Source: Pseudomonadota bacterium
GTDB taxonomy: Bacteria > Pseudomonadota > Alphaproteobacteria > Sphingomonadales > Sphingomonadaceae
Assembly (NCBI GenBank): GCA_023426225.1
Contig: JAFABD010000229.1
Coordinates: forward strand, 1 to 6,123
Length of the DNA: 6,123 bases
Reading direction: 5' to 3'
A program made the translations under genes and the position numbers. The notes beneath the pieces were generated by a model. It was not told the DNA's origin, made no database searches, and worked only from the letters and a program-made list of their open reading frames with translations. Positions 1 through 5,933 of the stretch are shown here, piece after piece (position 1 is the first letter of the stretch; every line of letters begins with the position of its first letter).

Positions 1-584
1 AGCCCCAGCCGTTCGGCGAGCACGAAAGCCTCGCACGTCGCCACCATCGTCGCGCCGAGCAGCATGTTGTTGCAGATCTTCGCCGCCTGGCCTGCGCCCG
101 GTCCGCCGGCATGGATCACCGCCTTGCCCATATCGGCCAGGAAAGGCTCGGCACGGGCAAAGGCCGCCGCGCTGCCGCCGACCATGAAGGTCAGCGTACC
201 CGCATTGGCTGCCGCGATCCCGCCAGACACGGGGGCGTCGACCGCTGCCAGCCCGCGGGCGGTTGCCGCCTCGCCCATGCGTCGCGCAGTCACCACGTCG
301 ATCGTCGAACAGTCGATCAGCACCGCACCCGGCTCGGCGCCCGGAAACACGCTTTCCTCGTACACGCTCTCGACGTGCCGTCCGGCGGGCAGCATCGTGA
401 CGATCGCCTCGGCCCCGCGGATCGCGTCGGCGGCATTGTCGGCGGGAAGGCAACCTGCGGCGCGCGCGCGCTCCAGCGCCTCGGGCGACAGGTCGAACGC
501 GCGGACGTCATGTCCGGCGCGGGCCAGGTTCGCGGCCATGCCGCCGCCCATATTTCCCAGCCCGATGAATGCGATTCGTGCCAT
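1..584 (-). CDS. mmsB: 3-hydroxyisobutyrate dehydrogenase, 3'-truncated by window edge
   Basis: This NAD-dependent cytosolic enzyme oxidises 3-hydroxyisobutyrate to methylmalonate semialdehyde in valine breakdown. About 194 N-terminal residues are visible; the family usually has about 290-300, so the C-terminal helical domain lies beyond the left edge. The protein opens with the Rossmann dinucleotide-binding motif FIGLGNMGGGM (residues 6-16), which fits the beta-hydroxyacid dehydrogenase signature, although Gly replaces the Pro usual in GNMGxPM. The substrate-binding motif DAPVSGG is at 117-122 and the GxGxxxKxxNN motif with the catalytic Lys (K169) at 161-173. The start is ATG at 584-582, with a strong AGGAGAGG ribosome site (plus-strand 591-598) six bases upstream. 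It is the last visible gene of the valine set, 97 bases after the hydratase. Other beta-hydroxyacid dehydrogenases (tartronate semialdehyde reductase, for example) share these motifs; the neighbours decide the assignment. Confidence 0.93.
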   Translation of the reverse strand, partial: MARIAFIGLGNMGGGMAANLARAGHDVRAFDLSPEALERARAAGCLPADNAADAIRGAEAIVTMLPAGRHVESVYEESVFPGAEPGAVLIDCSTIDVVTARRMGEAATARGLAAVDAPVSGGIAAANAGTLTFMVGGSAAAFARAEPFLADMGKAVIHAGGPGAGQAAKICNNMLLGATMVATCEAFVLAERLG

Positions 585-605
585 CTTGATCCTCTCCTGC
601 AAGTG

Positions 606-659
606 CGGGAACGGCGGGGGCGCGGCCGTTGCCCGGCCGTCTTCCCCCGCGCTTTCCCG
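606..659 (-). promoter_or_regulatory. Three-tier intergenic stem-loop upstream of mmsB
   Basis: Three nested perfect inverted repeats share one centre. CGGGAA (606-611) pairs with 654-659, GCGGGGG (614-620) pairs with 644-650, and CGGCCG (623-628) pairs with 634-639 around a five-base loop. Small internal loops of 2-4 bases separate the tiers. The 19 base pairs are nearly all G-C. There is no T-run on either side, so it does not look like a classical intrinsic terminator. Its base ends seven bases before the mmsB ribosome site, so in the mRNA it would sit immediately upstream of that site. A role in mRNA processing or stability, or in tuning mmsB translation, is inference. Confidence 0.55.
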
Positions 660-661
660 TG

Positions 662-676
662 CCGTCCGGCGGACGG
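662..676 (-). other. Short hairpin just after the enoyl-CoA hydratase stop
   Basis: CCGTCC (662-667) and GGACGG (671-676) form a perfect 6-bp stem around a three-base loop, five bases after the hydratase stop codon. No T-run follows on the minus strand, so it is a poor candidate for a Rho-independent terminator. It may protect the 3' end of the upstream message or be chance in GC-rich DNA. Confidence 0.3.
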
Positions 677-681
677 AGCGC

Positions 682-1458
682 TCAGCGCCCCGTCCAGTTC
701 CCCGGACGCTTTTCGATGAACGCGGCCATGCCTTCCTTCTGGTCGGCGGTGCCGAACAGCGCGTGGAACAGCCGACGTTCGAACAGAATGCCCTGGCTCA
801 GCGTCGTCTCGAACGCGGCATTGACCATTTCCTTGTTCGCCTTGACGCCCAGCGGCGGCATCGCGGCGATCTGCGCCGCGGTCTTCACCGCTTCCTCGAC
901 CAGTTCGGCCGCGGGGATGATCCGGCTCACCAGCCCGGCGCGTTCGGCTTCCACGGCATCCATCATCCGGCCGGTGAGGCACATCTCCATCGCCTTGGCC
1001 TTGCCCACGGCGCGCGTCAGCCGCTGCGAGCCGCCCATGCCCGGCGAAACGCCCAGCTTGACCTCGGGCTGGCCGAACTTGGCGGTCTCGGCCGCGAGGA
1101 TGAAGTCGCACATCATCGCCAGCTCGCAGCCGCCGCCCAGCGCATAGCCGGCCACCGCCGCGATGATCGGCTTGCGCGTCGCGGTGACGTGCTCATAGCC
1201 GCCGAAGAAGTTGGTGCCGAACATGTCGGCAAAGCTCTTTTCCGACATCTCCTTAATGTCGGCGCCCGCGGCGAACGCCTTTTCGCTGCCGGTAATCACC
1301 GCGCAGCCCTGGCTCGCATCGGCGTCATAGGCGGCGAGCGCCGCTGTCAGTTCGGCGAGCACCTGGCTGTTGAGCGCGTTGAGCGCCTTGGGCCGGTTGA
1401 GCGTGATCAGCGTCACTGCGTCGCGCCGTTCGACAAGGATGGTCTGGTAATCGGTCAT
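682..1458 (-). CDS. Enoyl-CoA hydratase (methacrylyl-CoA hydration), crotonase family
   Basis: Hydrates 2-enoyl-CoA to 3-hydroxyacyl-CoA; in this gene set the expected substrate is methacrylyl-CoA, giving 3-hydroxyisobutyryl-CoA. The product is 258 residues, the usual length for a stand-alone crotonase. The first oxyanion-hole segment AFAAGADIKEM is at 61-71 and the second, GYALGGGCELA, at 104-114. Both catalytic glutamates of true hydratases are present: E112 in GGGCELA and E132 in GQPEVKLGVSPGMGG. The C-terminal helix ends in DQKEGMAAFIEKR, typical of the short-chain mitochondrial-type hydratases. I chose ATG 1458 because AAGGAG (plus-strand 1465-1470) sits six bases upstream and the family homology begins there; an in-frame ATG at 1545 has no ribosome site and would add 29 non-conserved residues. 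It lies 111 bases after the hydrolase gene. Substrate preference is inferred from context, since these enzymes often also serve fatty acid oxidation. Confidence 0.93.
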   Translation of the reverse strand: MTDYQTILVERRDAVTLITLNRPKALNALNSQVLAELTAALAAYDADASQGCAVITGSEKAFAAGADIKEMSEKSFADMFGTNFFGGYEHVTATRKPIIAAVAGYALGGGCELAMMCDFILAAETAKFGQPEVKLGVSPGMGGSQRLTRAVGKAKAMEMCLTGRMMDAVEAERAGLVSRIIPAAELVEEAVKTAAQIAAMPPLGVKANKEMVNAAFETTLSQGILFERRLFHALFGTADQKEGMAAFIEKRPGNWTGR

Positions 1459-1569
1459 CGGTTGCTCCTTCGCCGTCACCCCAGCCCAAAGCGGGGCGGT
1501 TTGTCCATAGGCGGGGTGGGCATGGCATGGCGATGTTGCCGCCATGGTGCGCCGCGCCCCCCGCTATGG
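1459..1569 (-). other. 111-base intergenic gap with weak hairpin
   Basis: Separates the hydrolase stop from the hydratase start. CATGGC (1526-1531) and GCCATG (1541-1546) can form a 6-bp stem with a nine-base loop, overlapping a tandem CATGG repeat. CACCCC near 1477-1482 can pair with GGGGTG at 1513-1518 across a long loop. No T-run, promoter-like hexamer pair or further gene is evident. Confidence 0.3.
1465..1470 (-). promoter_or_regulatory. Ribosome binding site that fixes the hydratase start
   Basis: The minus strand reads AAGGAG six bases before ATG 1458. The alternative in-frame ATG at 1545 is preceded by GC-rich sequence without any such match, so this site decides the start. Confidence 0.75.
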
Positions 1570-2613
1570 TCAGGCGGGCTGCCACGCCTCCGCTGCGGGC
1601 AGCGGGGCAAAGATCCGGTCGATCTGCGCGTCGGTCACGCCTTCGGCCGTTGATGGCGACCAGCGCGGCTGGTTGTCCTTGTCCAGGATCACGGCGCGCA
1701 CGCCCTCGATGAAATCGGGCAGCATCGCGACGCGGCACGCCACCGCATATTCCTGGCGCATCTCGGCGGCAAAGTCGGGCATCGCGCGCGCCTCGGCGAG
1801 CAGCCGCAGCGAAACCTTGCACGCCTGGGGCGACTTGGTGCGCAGCCCCGCCAGCTGCGCTTGCGCCCATTCGCTGTCGTCGGCGGCCAGATCGGCCAGG
1901 ATCGCCTCCAGCGTTTCGCCCGCGAACAGCCGGTCGATTCGTTCGCGTTCGGCCAGGATCGGGGCCGCGCCCGGCTCGGCCGCGTGGCGGGCCAGCACCG
2001 TCTCGATCGCTTCCGGATCGGCCATGATCCCGGCCTTGGCGGCTTCGACCGCGTCGGCCGGGACGAAGTGCGTCGCCAGCCCCAGCGCCAGGCACTCGGC
2101 GCCGTTCAGCCGCGCACCGGTCAGCGCGATGAACGCGCCCAGCCGGCCGGGCAGGCGCGACAGGTACCAGCCGCCGCCGACATCGGGGAACAGGCCGATT
2201 CCGGTCTCCGGCATGGCAAAGCGCGTCGCCTCGGTCGCCACGCGATAGCGCGCGGGCATCGCGATGCCGACGCCGCCGCCCATCGTGATGCCGTCCATGA
2301 ACGCCACCACGGGCTTGGGAAAGGTGAACAGCGCGTGGTTCATCTGATATTCGGTGCGGAAGAAGGTCCGCGCGCCCACGCCGTCGCTCGCACCGCTCTC
2401 GGCGATCATGCGAATGTCGCCGCCCGCGCAGAAGCCGCGGCCTTCGGCGTGGTCGAGCACCACCGCGCGCACGGCGGGATCGTCGCGCCACTGCGTCAGC
2501 GCGGCGAGCATCGCGGCGCACATCGGCGTGTTGAGCGCGTGGATCGCGCGCGGGCGGTTGAGGCGGATGCGCGCCACCGGCGGCTGCGGCTGGATCAGGA
2601 CGTCATCGGTCAT
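1570..2613 (-). CDS. 3-hydroxyisobutyryl-CoA hydrolase
   Basis: Cleaves 3-hydroxyisobutyryl-CoA to free 3-hydroxyisobutyrate and CoA, the step of valine breakdown that removes the CoA thioester after the toxic methacrylyl-CoA stage. The protein is 347 residues, longer than ordinary crotonases and right for the HIBCH subfamily. The oxyanion-hole segments are GRGFCAGGDIRMI (58-70) and MDGITMGGGVGIAM (106-119). The HIBCH hallmark PETGIGLFPDVGGGWYL (135-151) carries the conserved acidic pair E136 and D144. The subfamily C-terminal region is also there: SPQACKVSLRLL at 261-272, and FIEGVRAVILDKDNQPRW at 301-318. ATG 2613 is chosen because AAGAAGG (plus-strand 2622-2628) lies eight bases upstream and crotonase homology begins just after; the open frame extends to 2685 but the extra residues look non-conserved. 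It lies 125 bases after the acyl-CoA dehydrogenase gene. Confidence 0.95.
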   Translation of the reverse strand: MTDDVLIQPQPPVARIRLNRPRAIHALNTPMCAAMLAALTQWRDDPAVRAVVLDHAEGRGFCAGGDIRMIAESGASDGVGARTFFRTEYQMNHALFTFPKPVVAFMDGITMGGGVGIAMPARYRVATEATRFAMPETGIGLFPDVGGGWYLSRLPGRLGAFIALTGARLNGAECLALGLATHFVPADAVEAAKAGIMADPEAIETVLARHAAEPGAAPILAERERIDRLFAGETLEAILADLAADDSEWAQAQLAGLRTKSPQACKVSLRLLAEARAMPDFAAEMRQEYAVACRVAMLPDFIEGVRAVILDKDNQPRWSPSTAEGVTDAQIDRIFAPLPAAEAWQPA

Positions 2614-2738
2614 CGGGCGGGCCTTCTTGCGGAAACGGGGGGAGGGCTGAAGCGATCGAACGGCGATTCGCATGCGCGCCGGCACGGGACAAGCGCGGCG
2701 GGGCAGACGCGCCGCCGTCTCCGTACCCGCGCCGGGGA
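2614..2738 (-). other. 125-base intergenic gap with nested potential stems
   Basis: Lies between the dehydrogenase stop and the hydrolase start. Directly after the stop, AGACG (2705-2709) can pair with CGTCT (2716-2720), and GGCACGG (2681-2687) with CCGTACC (2721-2727) through one G-U pair in the minus-strand RNA. A competing stem pairs GCGGC (2695-2699) with GCCGC (2711-2715). There is no T-run and no convincing promoter, so read-through into the hydrolase gene is expected. Confidence 0.3.
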
Positions 2739-3884
2739 TCAGTCGCGCAACAGGTCGCGGCCGACGATCATCCGCATCACCTGGTTGGTGCCTTCCAGGA
2801 TCGAATGGACGCGCAGGTCGCGCCAGAACCGCTCGATCGGATAATCCATCAGATAGCCATAGCCGCCGTGCAGCTGGAGCGCCCGGTCGGCCACTGCCGA
2901 GCCCGTGTCGGTCGCCAGCCGCTTGGCCATGGCGGCAAAGCGCGTGCGGTCGGGCGCGCCCGCGGTCACCTTGGCAGCGGCGAGGTAGAGCAGCGCGCGC
3001 GCCGCCTGCAATTCGGTCTCCATGTCGGCGAGCATGAACTGCGTGTTCTGGAACTCGGCGATCGCCTTGCCGAACTGGTGCCGGTCGCGCGTATAGGCGA
3101 TCGCCTCGTCAAGGCAGCGCTGCGCGCCGCCCAGCGAGCAGGCGCCGATGTTCAGCCGTCCGCCGTCGAGCCCCATCATCGCGATGCGAAAGCCCTCGCC
3201 CTCGGCGCCCACCATGTTCCCGGCCGGCACGCGGACATTGTCGAGGATCACCTGCGCGGTCGGCTGCGAATGCCAGCCCAGCTTGCGTTCCTGCGCGCCG
3301 AAGCTCACGCCCGGCATGTCCTTCTCGATGACCAGGCACGAAATGCCGCGCGGGCCGTCCTCGCCGGTGCGCACCATCGTCAGGTACAGGTCGTTCGCGC
3401 CGCCGCCCGAAATGAACTGCTTGGTGCCGCTCACCACCCAGTCATCGCCGTCGCGCACCGCGCGCGTCTTGAGCGCCGCCGCGTCGGAACCCGAGCCCGG
3501 CTCGGTCAGGCAATAGCTGGCGATCATGTCCATCGTGACGAGGCTGGGCAGATATTTGCCCTTCAGCGCGTCGCTGCCGAACCGGTCGATCATCCACGCC
3601 GCCATGTTGTGGATCGAGATGAAGGCGCTGGTCGACGGGCAGCCATAGGCCATCGCTTCCATGATCAGCGCGGCCTCCAGTCGGCCTAGCCCGATCCCGC
3701 CGCTCTCCTCGGCGACATAGATCGCGCCGAAGCCCAGTTCCGCGGCAGCCTTGATCGTGTCGCGCGGGAAGATGTGCTTCTCGTCCCATTCGGCGGCAAA
3801 GGGGGTGATCGCGTCGGCGGTGAACTTGCGCGCCATCTCCTGGATCGCGCGCTGGTCGTCGGTCAGGTCGAACGGGTGGGTCAT
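2739..3884 (-). CDS. Isobutyryl-CoA dehydrogenase (acyl-CoA dehydrogenase family)
   Basis: FAD enzyme oxidising isobutyryl-CoA to methacrylyl-CoA and passing electrons to electron-transfer flavoprotein; it is the first committed CoA-ester step of valine breakdown. The 381 residues match the family length. The N-terminal helical domain covers about 1-120; CLTEPGSGSDAAALKT (125-140) is the flavin/substrate-binding signature, followed by the beta domain with KQFISGGG (155-162). KLGWHSQPT (201-209) and GGRLNIGACSLGGAQ (241-255) closely resemble the corresponding parts of human ACAD8 as I recall it, which favours isobutyryl-CoA over other acyl-CoA substrates. QLHGGYGY (337-344) and ILEGTNQVMR (362-371) close the active site; E364 is the expected catalytic base. 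ATG 3884 has GGAG (plus-strand 3890-3893) five bases upstream and starts at the family-typical FDLTDDQRAI; the longer open frame upstream is arginine-rich and not homologous. It is the first gene of the valine set. Confidence 0.93.
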   Translation of the reverse strand: MTHPFDLTDDQRAIQEMARKFTADAITPFAAEWDEKHIFPRDTIKAAAELGFGAIYVAEESGGIGLGRLEAALIMEAMAYGCPSTSAFISIHNMAAWMIDRFGSDALKGKYLPSLVTMDMIASYCLTEPGSGSDAAALKTRAVRDGDDWVVSGTKQFISGGGANDLYLTMVRTGEDGPRGISCLVIEKDMPGVSFGAQERKLGWHSQPTAQVILDNVRVPAGNMVGAEGEGFRIAMMGLDGGRLNIGACSLGGAQRCLDEAIAYTRDRHQFGKAIAEFQNTQFMLADMETELQAARALLYLAAAKVTAGAPDRTRFAAMAKRLATDTGSAVADRALQLHGGYGYLMDYPIERFWRDLRVHSILEGTNQVMRMIVGRDLLRD

Positions 3885-4165
3885 GGGGTCTCCGCAAGGC
3901 CGGCACGAAGCTGTCCGGATTGGCATTGGCGAAGCACGAGCCGGGATGCGGCGATCCTGCCGACAGGCCGCGGCGCGGTGACTGCACGCCGAAAGACCGG
4001 TGACGCGGACGCCGCGCGCCGCACGTCGCGTGCGGGCACGATCGCGACCGCGCACGATCCTCTCCATCCTGCCTGGCCGGGTTCCCGTCCGGGCCCGACT
4101 CGTTCTTCTGTAATTTTGTTGCGCATGGCATAGCGCGACGCGCGTGTCAGCCCCCCGTTCGGACA
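3885..4165 (-). promoter_or_regulatory. Probable promoter/leader region of the valine-catabolism genes
   Basis: Non-coding stretch between the importer operon and the dehydrogenase gene. It holds the window's most AT-rich patch (about 4107-4120), a perfect inverted repeat CCGCACG-TCG-CGTGCGG (4019-4035), and two copies of GCACGATC (4036-4043 and 4052-4059) 16 bases apart. On the minus strand CTGACA (plus-strand 4145-4150) resembles a -35 box, but no good -10 hexamer follows at 16-18 bases. The promoter is therefore inferred mainly from position: it is by far the longest gap upstream of the four genes. The inverted repeat could be an operator or a leader hairpin; I cannot name a regulator. Confidence 0.4.
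4019..4035. repeat. Perfect 7-bp inverted repeat in the leader region
   Basis: CCGCACG and CGTGCGG flank the three-base centre TCG. The repeat is about 135 bases upstream of the dehydrogenase start. It could be a protein-binding site or an RNA hairpin. Short perfect repeats arise by chance in DNA this GC-rich, so function is unproven. Confidence 0.4.
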
Positions 4166-4182
4166 GGCGCGCGAGTCGCGCC
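4166..4182 (-). terminator. Possible terminator hairpin of the importer operon (no T-run)
   Basis: The minus strand reads GGCGCG-ACTCG-CGCGCC immediately after the ATPase stop codon, a perfect 6-bp all-G-C stem with a five-base loop. No T-run follows, so intrinsic termination is doubtful. It may instead stabilise the 3' end or mark a Rho-dependent end. The position exactly at the end of an operon supports some 3'-end role. Confidence 0.35.
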
Positions 4183-4971
4183 TCAGTCCGTCGCCGCGGC
4201 GACGCGGCCGATCGGAACGGGGAGCAGTCGGCCCTCGGCATCGCCGATCACCATCACCTCCACGCCGAATGCCTCGCGTAGCGGGCCGTGCGCCAATGCC
4301 GTCTGCGGCGGGCCAAAGGCGATCACGCGCCCTTCCTTCAACAGCAGCACCTCGTCGGCCGCGCGCGCCGCCTGGATGAGGTCATGGAGCACGATCACCA
4401 CGCCCGTCCCCGTCGCGGCCAGCGCACGCAGCTGGTCGAGCACCGCCAGCTGATGCACCGGGTCCAGGCTCGCCAGCGGCTCGTCGGCGAGCAGCCAGTG
4501 CGGTTCGCCCGCCAGCACGCGCGCCAGCAGCACGCGGGCGCGCTCGCCGCCCGAAAGCTGGTCGACGGTGCGGGTCTGTAGGCTGTCGGTCGCCGTCGCG
4601 GCGAGTGCGGTGTCGATCGCTGTGCTGTCTGCCTCGTCCGGCGCGACGAAGGGCGCGCGGTGCGGCAACCGCCCCAGCGCGACCAGTTCGCGCACTCCCA
4701 GGTTCCAGTGGACCGCCGCGTCCTGCGGCAGATAGCCGATCCGCTGTGCCCGTTCGCGCGGGCTCAGCCGGCCGACCAGCCTGCCGCCCAGGCGCACCTG
4801 CCCGGCATCGGGGTCGCGCAGGCCTGCCATCGTGCGCAGCAGCGTCGATTTGCCCGACCCGTTCGGGCCCAGGATCGCCGTCACCCGGCCGGGGCGAAAC
4901 AGCGCGTCGACGCCGTGCAGCACCGTCCGGCCGCGCAGGCGGACTTCCAGCTTGGTAACGCTCAGATCCAT
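4183..4971 (-). CDS. ABC importer ATPase, FecE/BtuD type (iron-siderophore, haem or cobalamin)
   Basis: Cytoplasmic ATP-hydrolysing subunit that would pair as a dimer with the neighbouring permease. The protein has 262 residues, normal for the class. All nucleotide-binding motifs are intact: Walker A GPNGSGKS (35-42), Q-loop Q83 in YLPQ, signature LSGGER (139-144), Walker B WLLADEP (159-165) with catalytic E164, D-loop SLD (168-170) and switch H196 in LHDL. VRELVALGRLPHR (93-105) is a segment typical of ATPases that take up iron-siderophore, haem or vitamin B12. ATG 4971 lies within the end of the permease gene (10-base overlap) and has only a weak purine-rich stretch upstream, so translation is probably coupled to the permease. 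A longer open frame to 5592 is an out-of-frame reading of the permease gene and is rejected. The substrate is not determined by these motifs. Confidence 0.93.
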   Translation of the reverse strand: MDLSVTKLEVRLRGRTVLHGVDALFRPGRVTAILGPNGSGKSTLLRTMAGLRDPDAGQVRLGGRLVGRLSPRERAQRIGYLPQDAAVHWNLGVRELVALGRLPHRAPFVAPDEADSTAIDTALAATATDSLQTRTVDQLSGGERARVLLARVLAGEPHWLLADEPLASLDPVHQLAVLDQLRALAATGTGVVIVLHDLIQAARAADEVLLLKEGRVIAFGPPQTALAHGPLREAFGVEVMVIGDAEGRLLPVPIGRVAAATD

Positions 4972-5933
4972 GCCGACCGCCGCATTTTCAACAAAAGGGC
5001 AAAGAAGAAGGGCGTGCCGATCAGCGCCATCGCGACGCCCAGCCGCACCTCGCTCGCGCCGGGGGCCAGCCGCACCAGGCTGTCCGCCGCGAGTACCAGC
5101 GCCGCGCCGCCCAGCGCGCTCGGCACCAGCAATGCGCTCGGTCTTGCGCCGGCGAGCGGTCGCATCAGGTGCGGCACGATCATGCCGACAAAGCCGACCA
5201 CGCCCGTCACCGCCACGCTCGCGCCGACGATCAATGCGGTGCCGGTGACGACGAGCAGTTGCAGCTGCGTGAGATTGACGCCCATCGAGCGCGCCGCATC
5301 CTCGCCCAGCGACAGTGCGTCGAGTCCGCGTCCAGTCGCCAGCAACAGTATCGATCCCGCCGCGATGCACGGCAGCGCGAGCTGCGCCTCGGCAAAGCTG
5401 CGGTCGGTCAGCGCTCCCATGATCCAGTCGATCACCTCGGCCGTCGCGAACGGGTTGGGCGCGATCGAGATCAGGAATGCGGTGAGCGCGCCCGAAAGGC
5501 TCGCGAGCACCGTTCCGGCCAGGATCAGCGCCACCGCGCCCCCCGCGCGCCAGGCGAGCAGCGCCAGCAGCGCAAGTGCCGCCCCCGCGCACAGCATCGC
5601 CGCGACGAACAGGGGCAGGGGGGTGGTCACGCCCGCCAGCACGATCGCCGCGACCGCGCCCAGCGCCGCGCTCGATGAAACGCCCAGTACCGCCGGGTCG
5701 GCCAGCGGGTTGCGCAGATAACCTTGCAGCACCGCGCCGCTCAGCCCCAGTCCGGCGCCGATTGCGAGCCCCAGCAGCGCGCGCGGCAGGCGCAGTTCGG
5801 CGATGATGAACCAGCGCGGATCATGGCTGAACCAGGCGGCGGCGGGCACCCACACCTTGCCGGCGGCGAGTGAGGCGACGAACAGCAGTGCGACCGCGCC
5901 CGCCAGCGCGGCAATCAGTCCGGCCCGGCGCAT
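4962..5933 (-). CDS. ABC importer permease, FecCD/BtuC family
   Basis: Inner-membrane subunit forming the translocation path; the family normally has about ten membrane helices per chain and works as a dimer. The 323 residues match the usual 320-350. A hydrophobic first helix spans about 5-25, then ELRLPRALLGLAIGAGL (46-62) and GAVLQGYLRNPLADPAVLG (66-84), which are strong FecCD hallmarks. The cytoplasmic coupling region resembles LSLGEDAARSMGV (207-219), and GVVGFVGMIVPHLMR (244-258) is a second hallmark. The WF...IRLPR-like opening and lengths recall E. coli BtuC, but iron-siderophore and haem permeases share them. ATG 5933 is chosen because GGGAGG lies seven bases upstream inside the end of the previous gene, and the start overlaps that gene's stop as TGATG. 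It ends 10 bases inside the ATPase gene. Confidence 0.93.
   Translation of the reverse strand: MRRAGLIAALAGAVALLFVASLAAGKVWVPAAAWFSHDPRWFIIAELRLPRALLGLAIGAGLGLSGAVLQGYLRNPLADPAVLGVSSSAALGAVAAIVLAGVTTPLPLFVAAMLCAGAALALLALLAWRAGGAVALILAGTVLASLSGALTAFLISIAPNPFATAEVIDWIMGALTDRSFAEAQLALPCIAAGSILLLATGRGLDALSLGEDAARSMGVNLTQLQLLVVTGTALIVGASVAVTGVVGFVGMIVPHLMRPLAGARPSALLVPSALGGAALVLAADSLVRLAPGASEVRLGVAMALIGTPFFFALLLKMRRSAWI

Noticed and set aside
1477..1518. CACCCCAGCCC / GGGGTGGG resemblance to a dispersed palindromic repeat
   Set aside because: The match between arms is only six bases across a long loop and no second copy is in the window, so a repeat family cannot be supported.
1459..1545. 29-residue N-terminal extension of the hydratase from ATG 1545
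   Set aside because: No ribosome site precedes 1545, whereas AAGGAG sits correctly before 1458, and crotonase homology starts after 1458.
64..1653. Very long plus-strand open frame (529 codons) opposite the dehydrogenase and hydratase genes
   Set aside because: It runs antisense across two genes with intact catalytic motifs. The translation is rich in Arg, Ala, His and Pro with no recognisable domain, which is the usual shadow of GC-rich coding DNA.
1861..3689. Two further long plus-strand open frames (1861-2844 and 2805-3689)
   Set aside because: Both lie opposite the hydrolase and acyl-CoA dehydrogenase genes, have low-complexity Arg/Ala/His-rich translations and no known motif; they are antisense shadows.
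3881..4126. Minus-strand open frame of 81 codons in the leader whose TGA overlaps the dehydrogenase ATG (ATGA), looking like a coupled leader peptide
   Set aside because: There is no ribosome site before its ATG, codon choice is unlike the neighbours (AGA, repeated GGA, weak third-position GC bias), and the sequence has no recognisable fold or repeat.
4121..4150. CTGACA on the minus strand as the -35 box of a defined sigma-70 promoter
   Set aside because: No acceptable -10 hexamer occurs at the proper spacing, so only a general promoter region is reported.
4972..5592. Long N-terminal extension of the ATPase frame into the permease gene
   Set aside because: It reads the permease gene in another frame as Arg/Gly-rich sequence; the ATPase family start fits ATG 4971.
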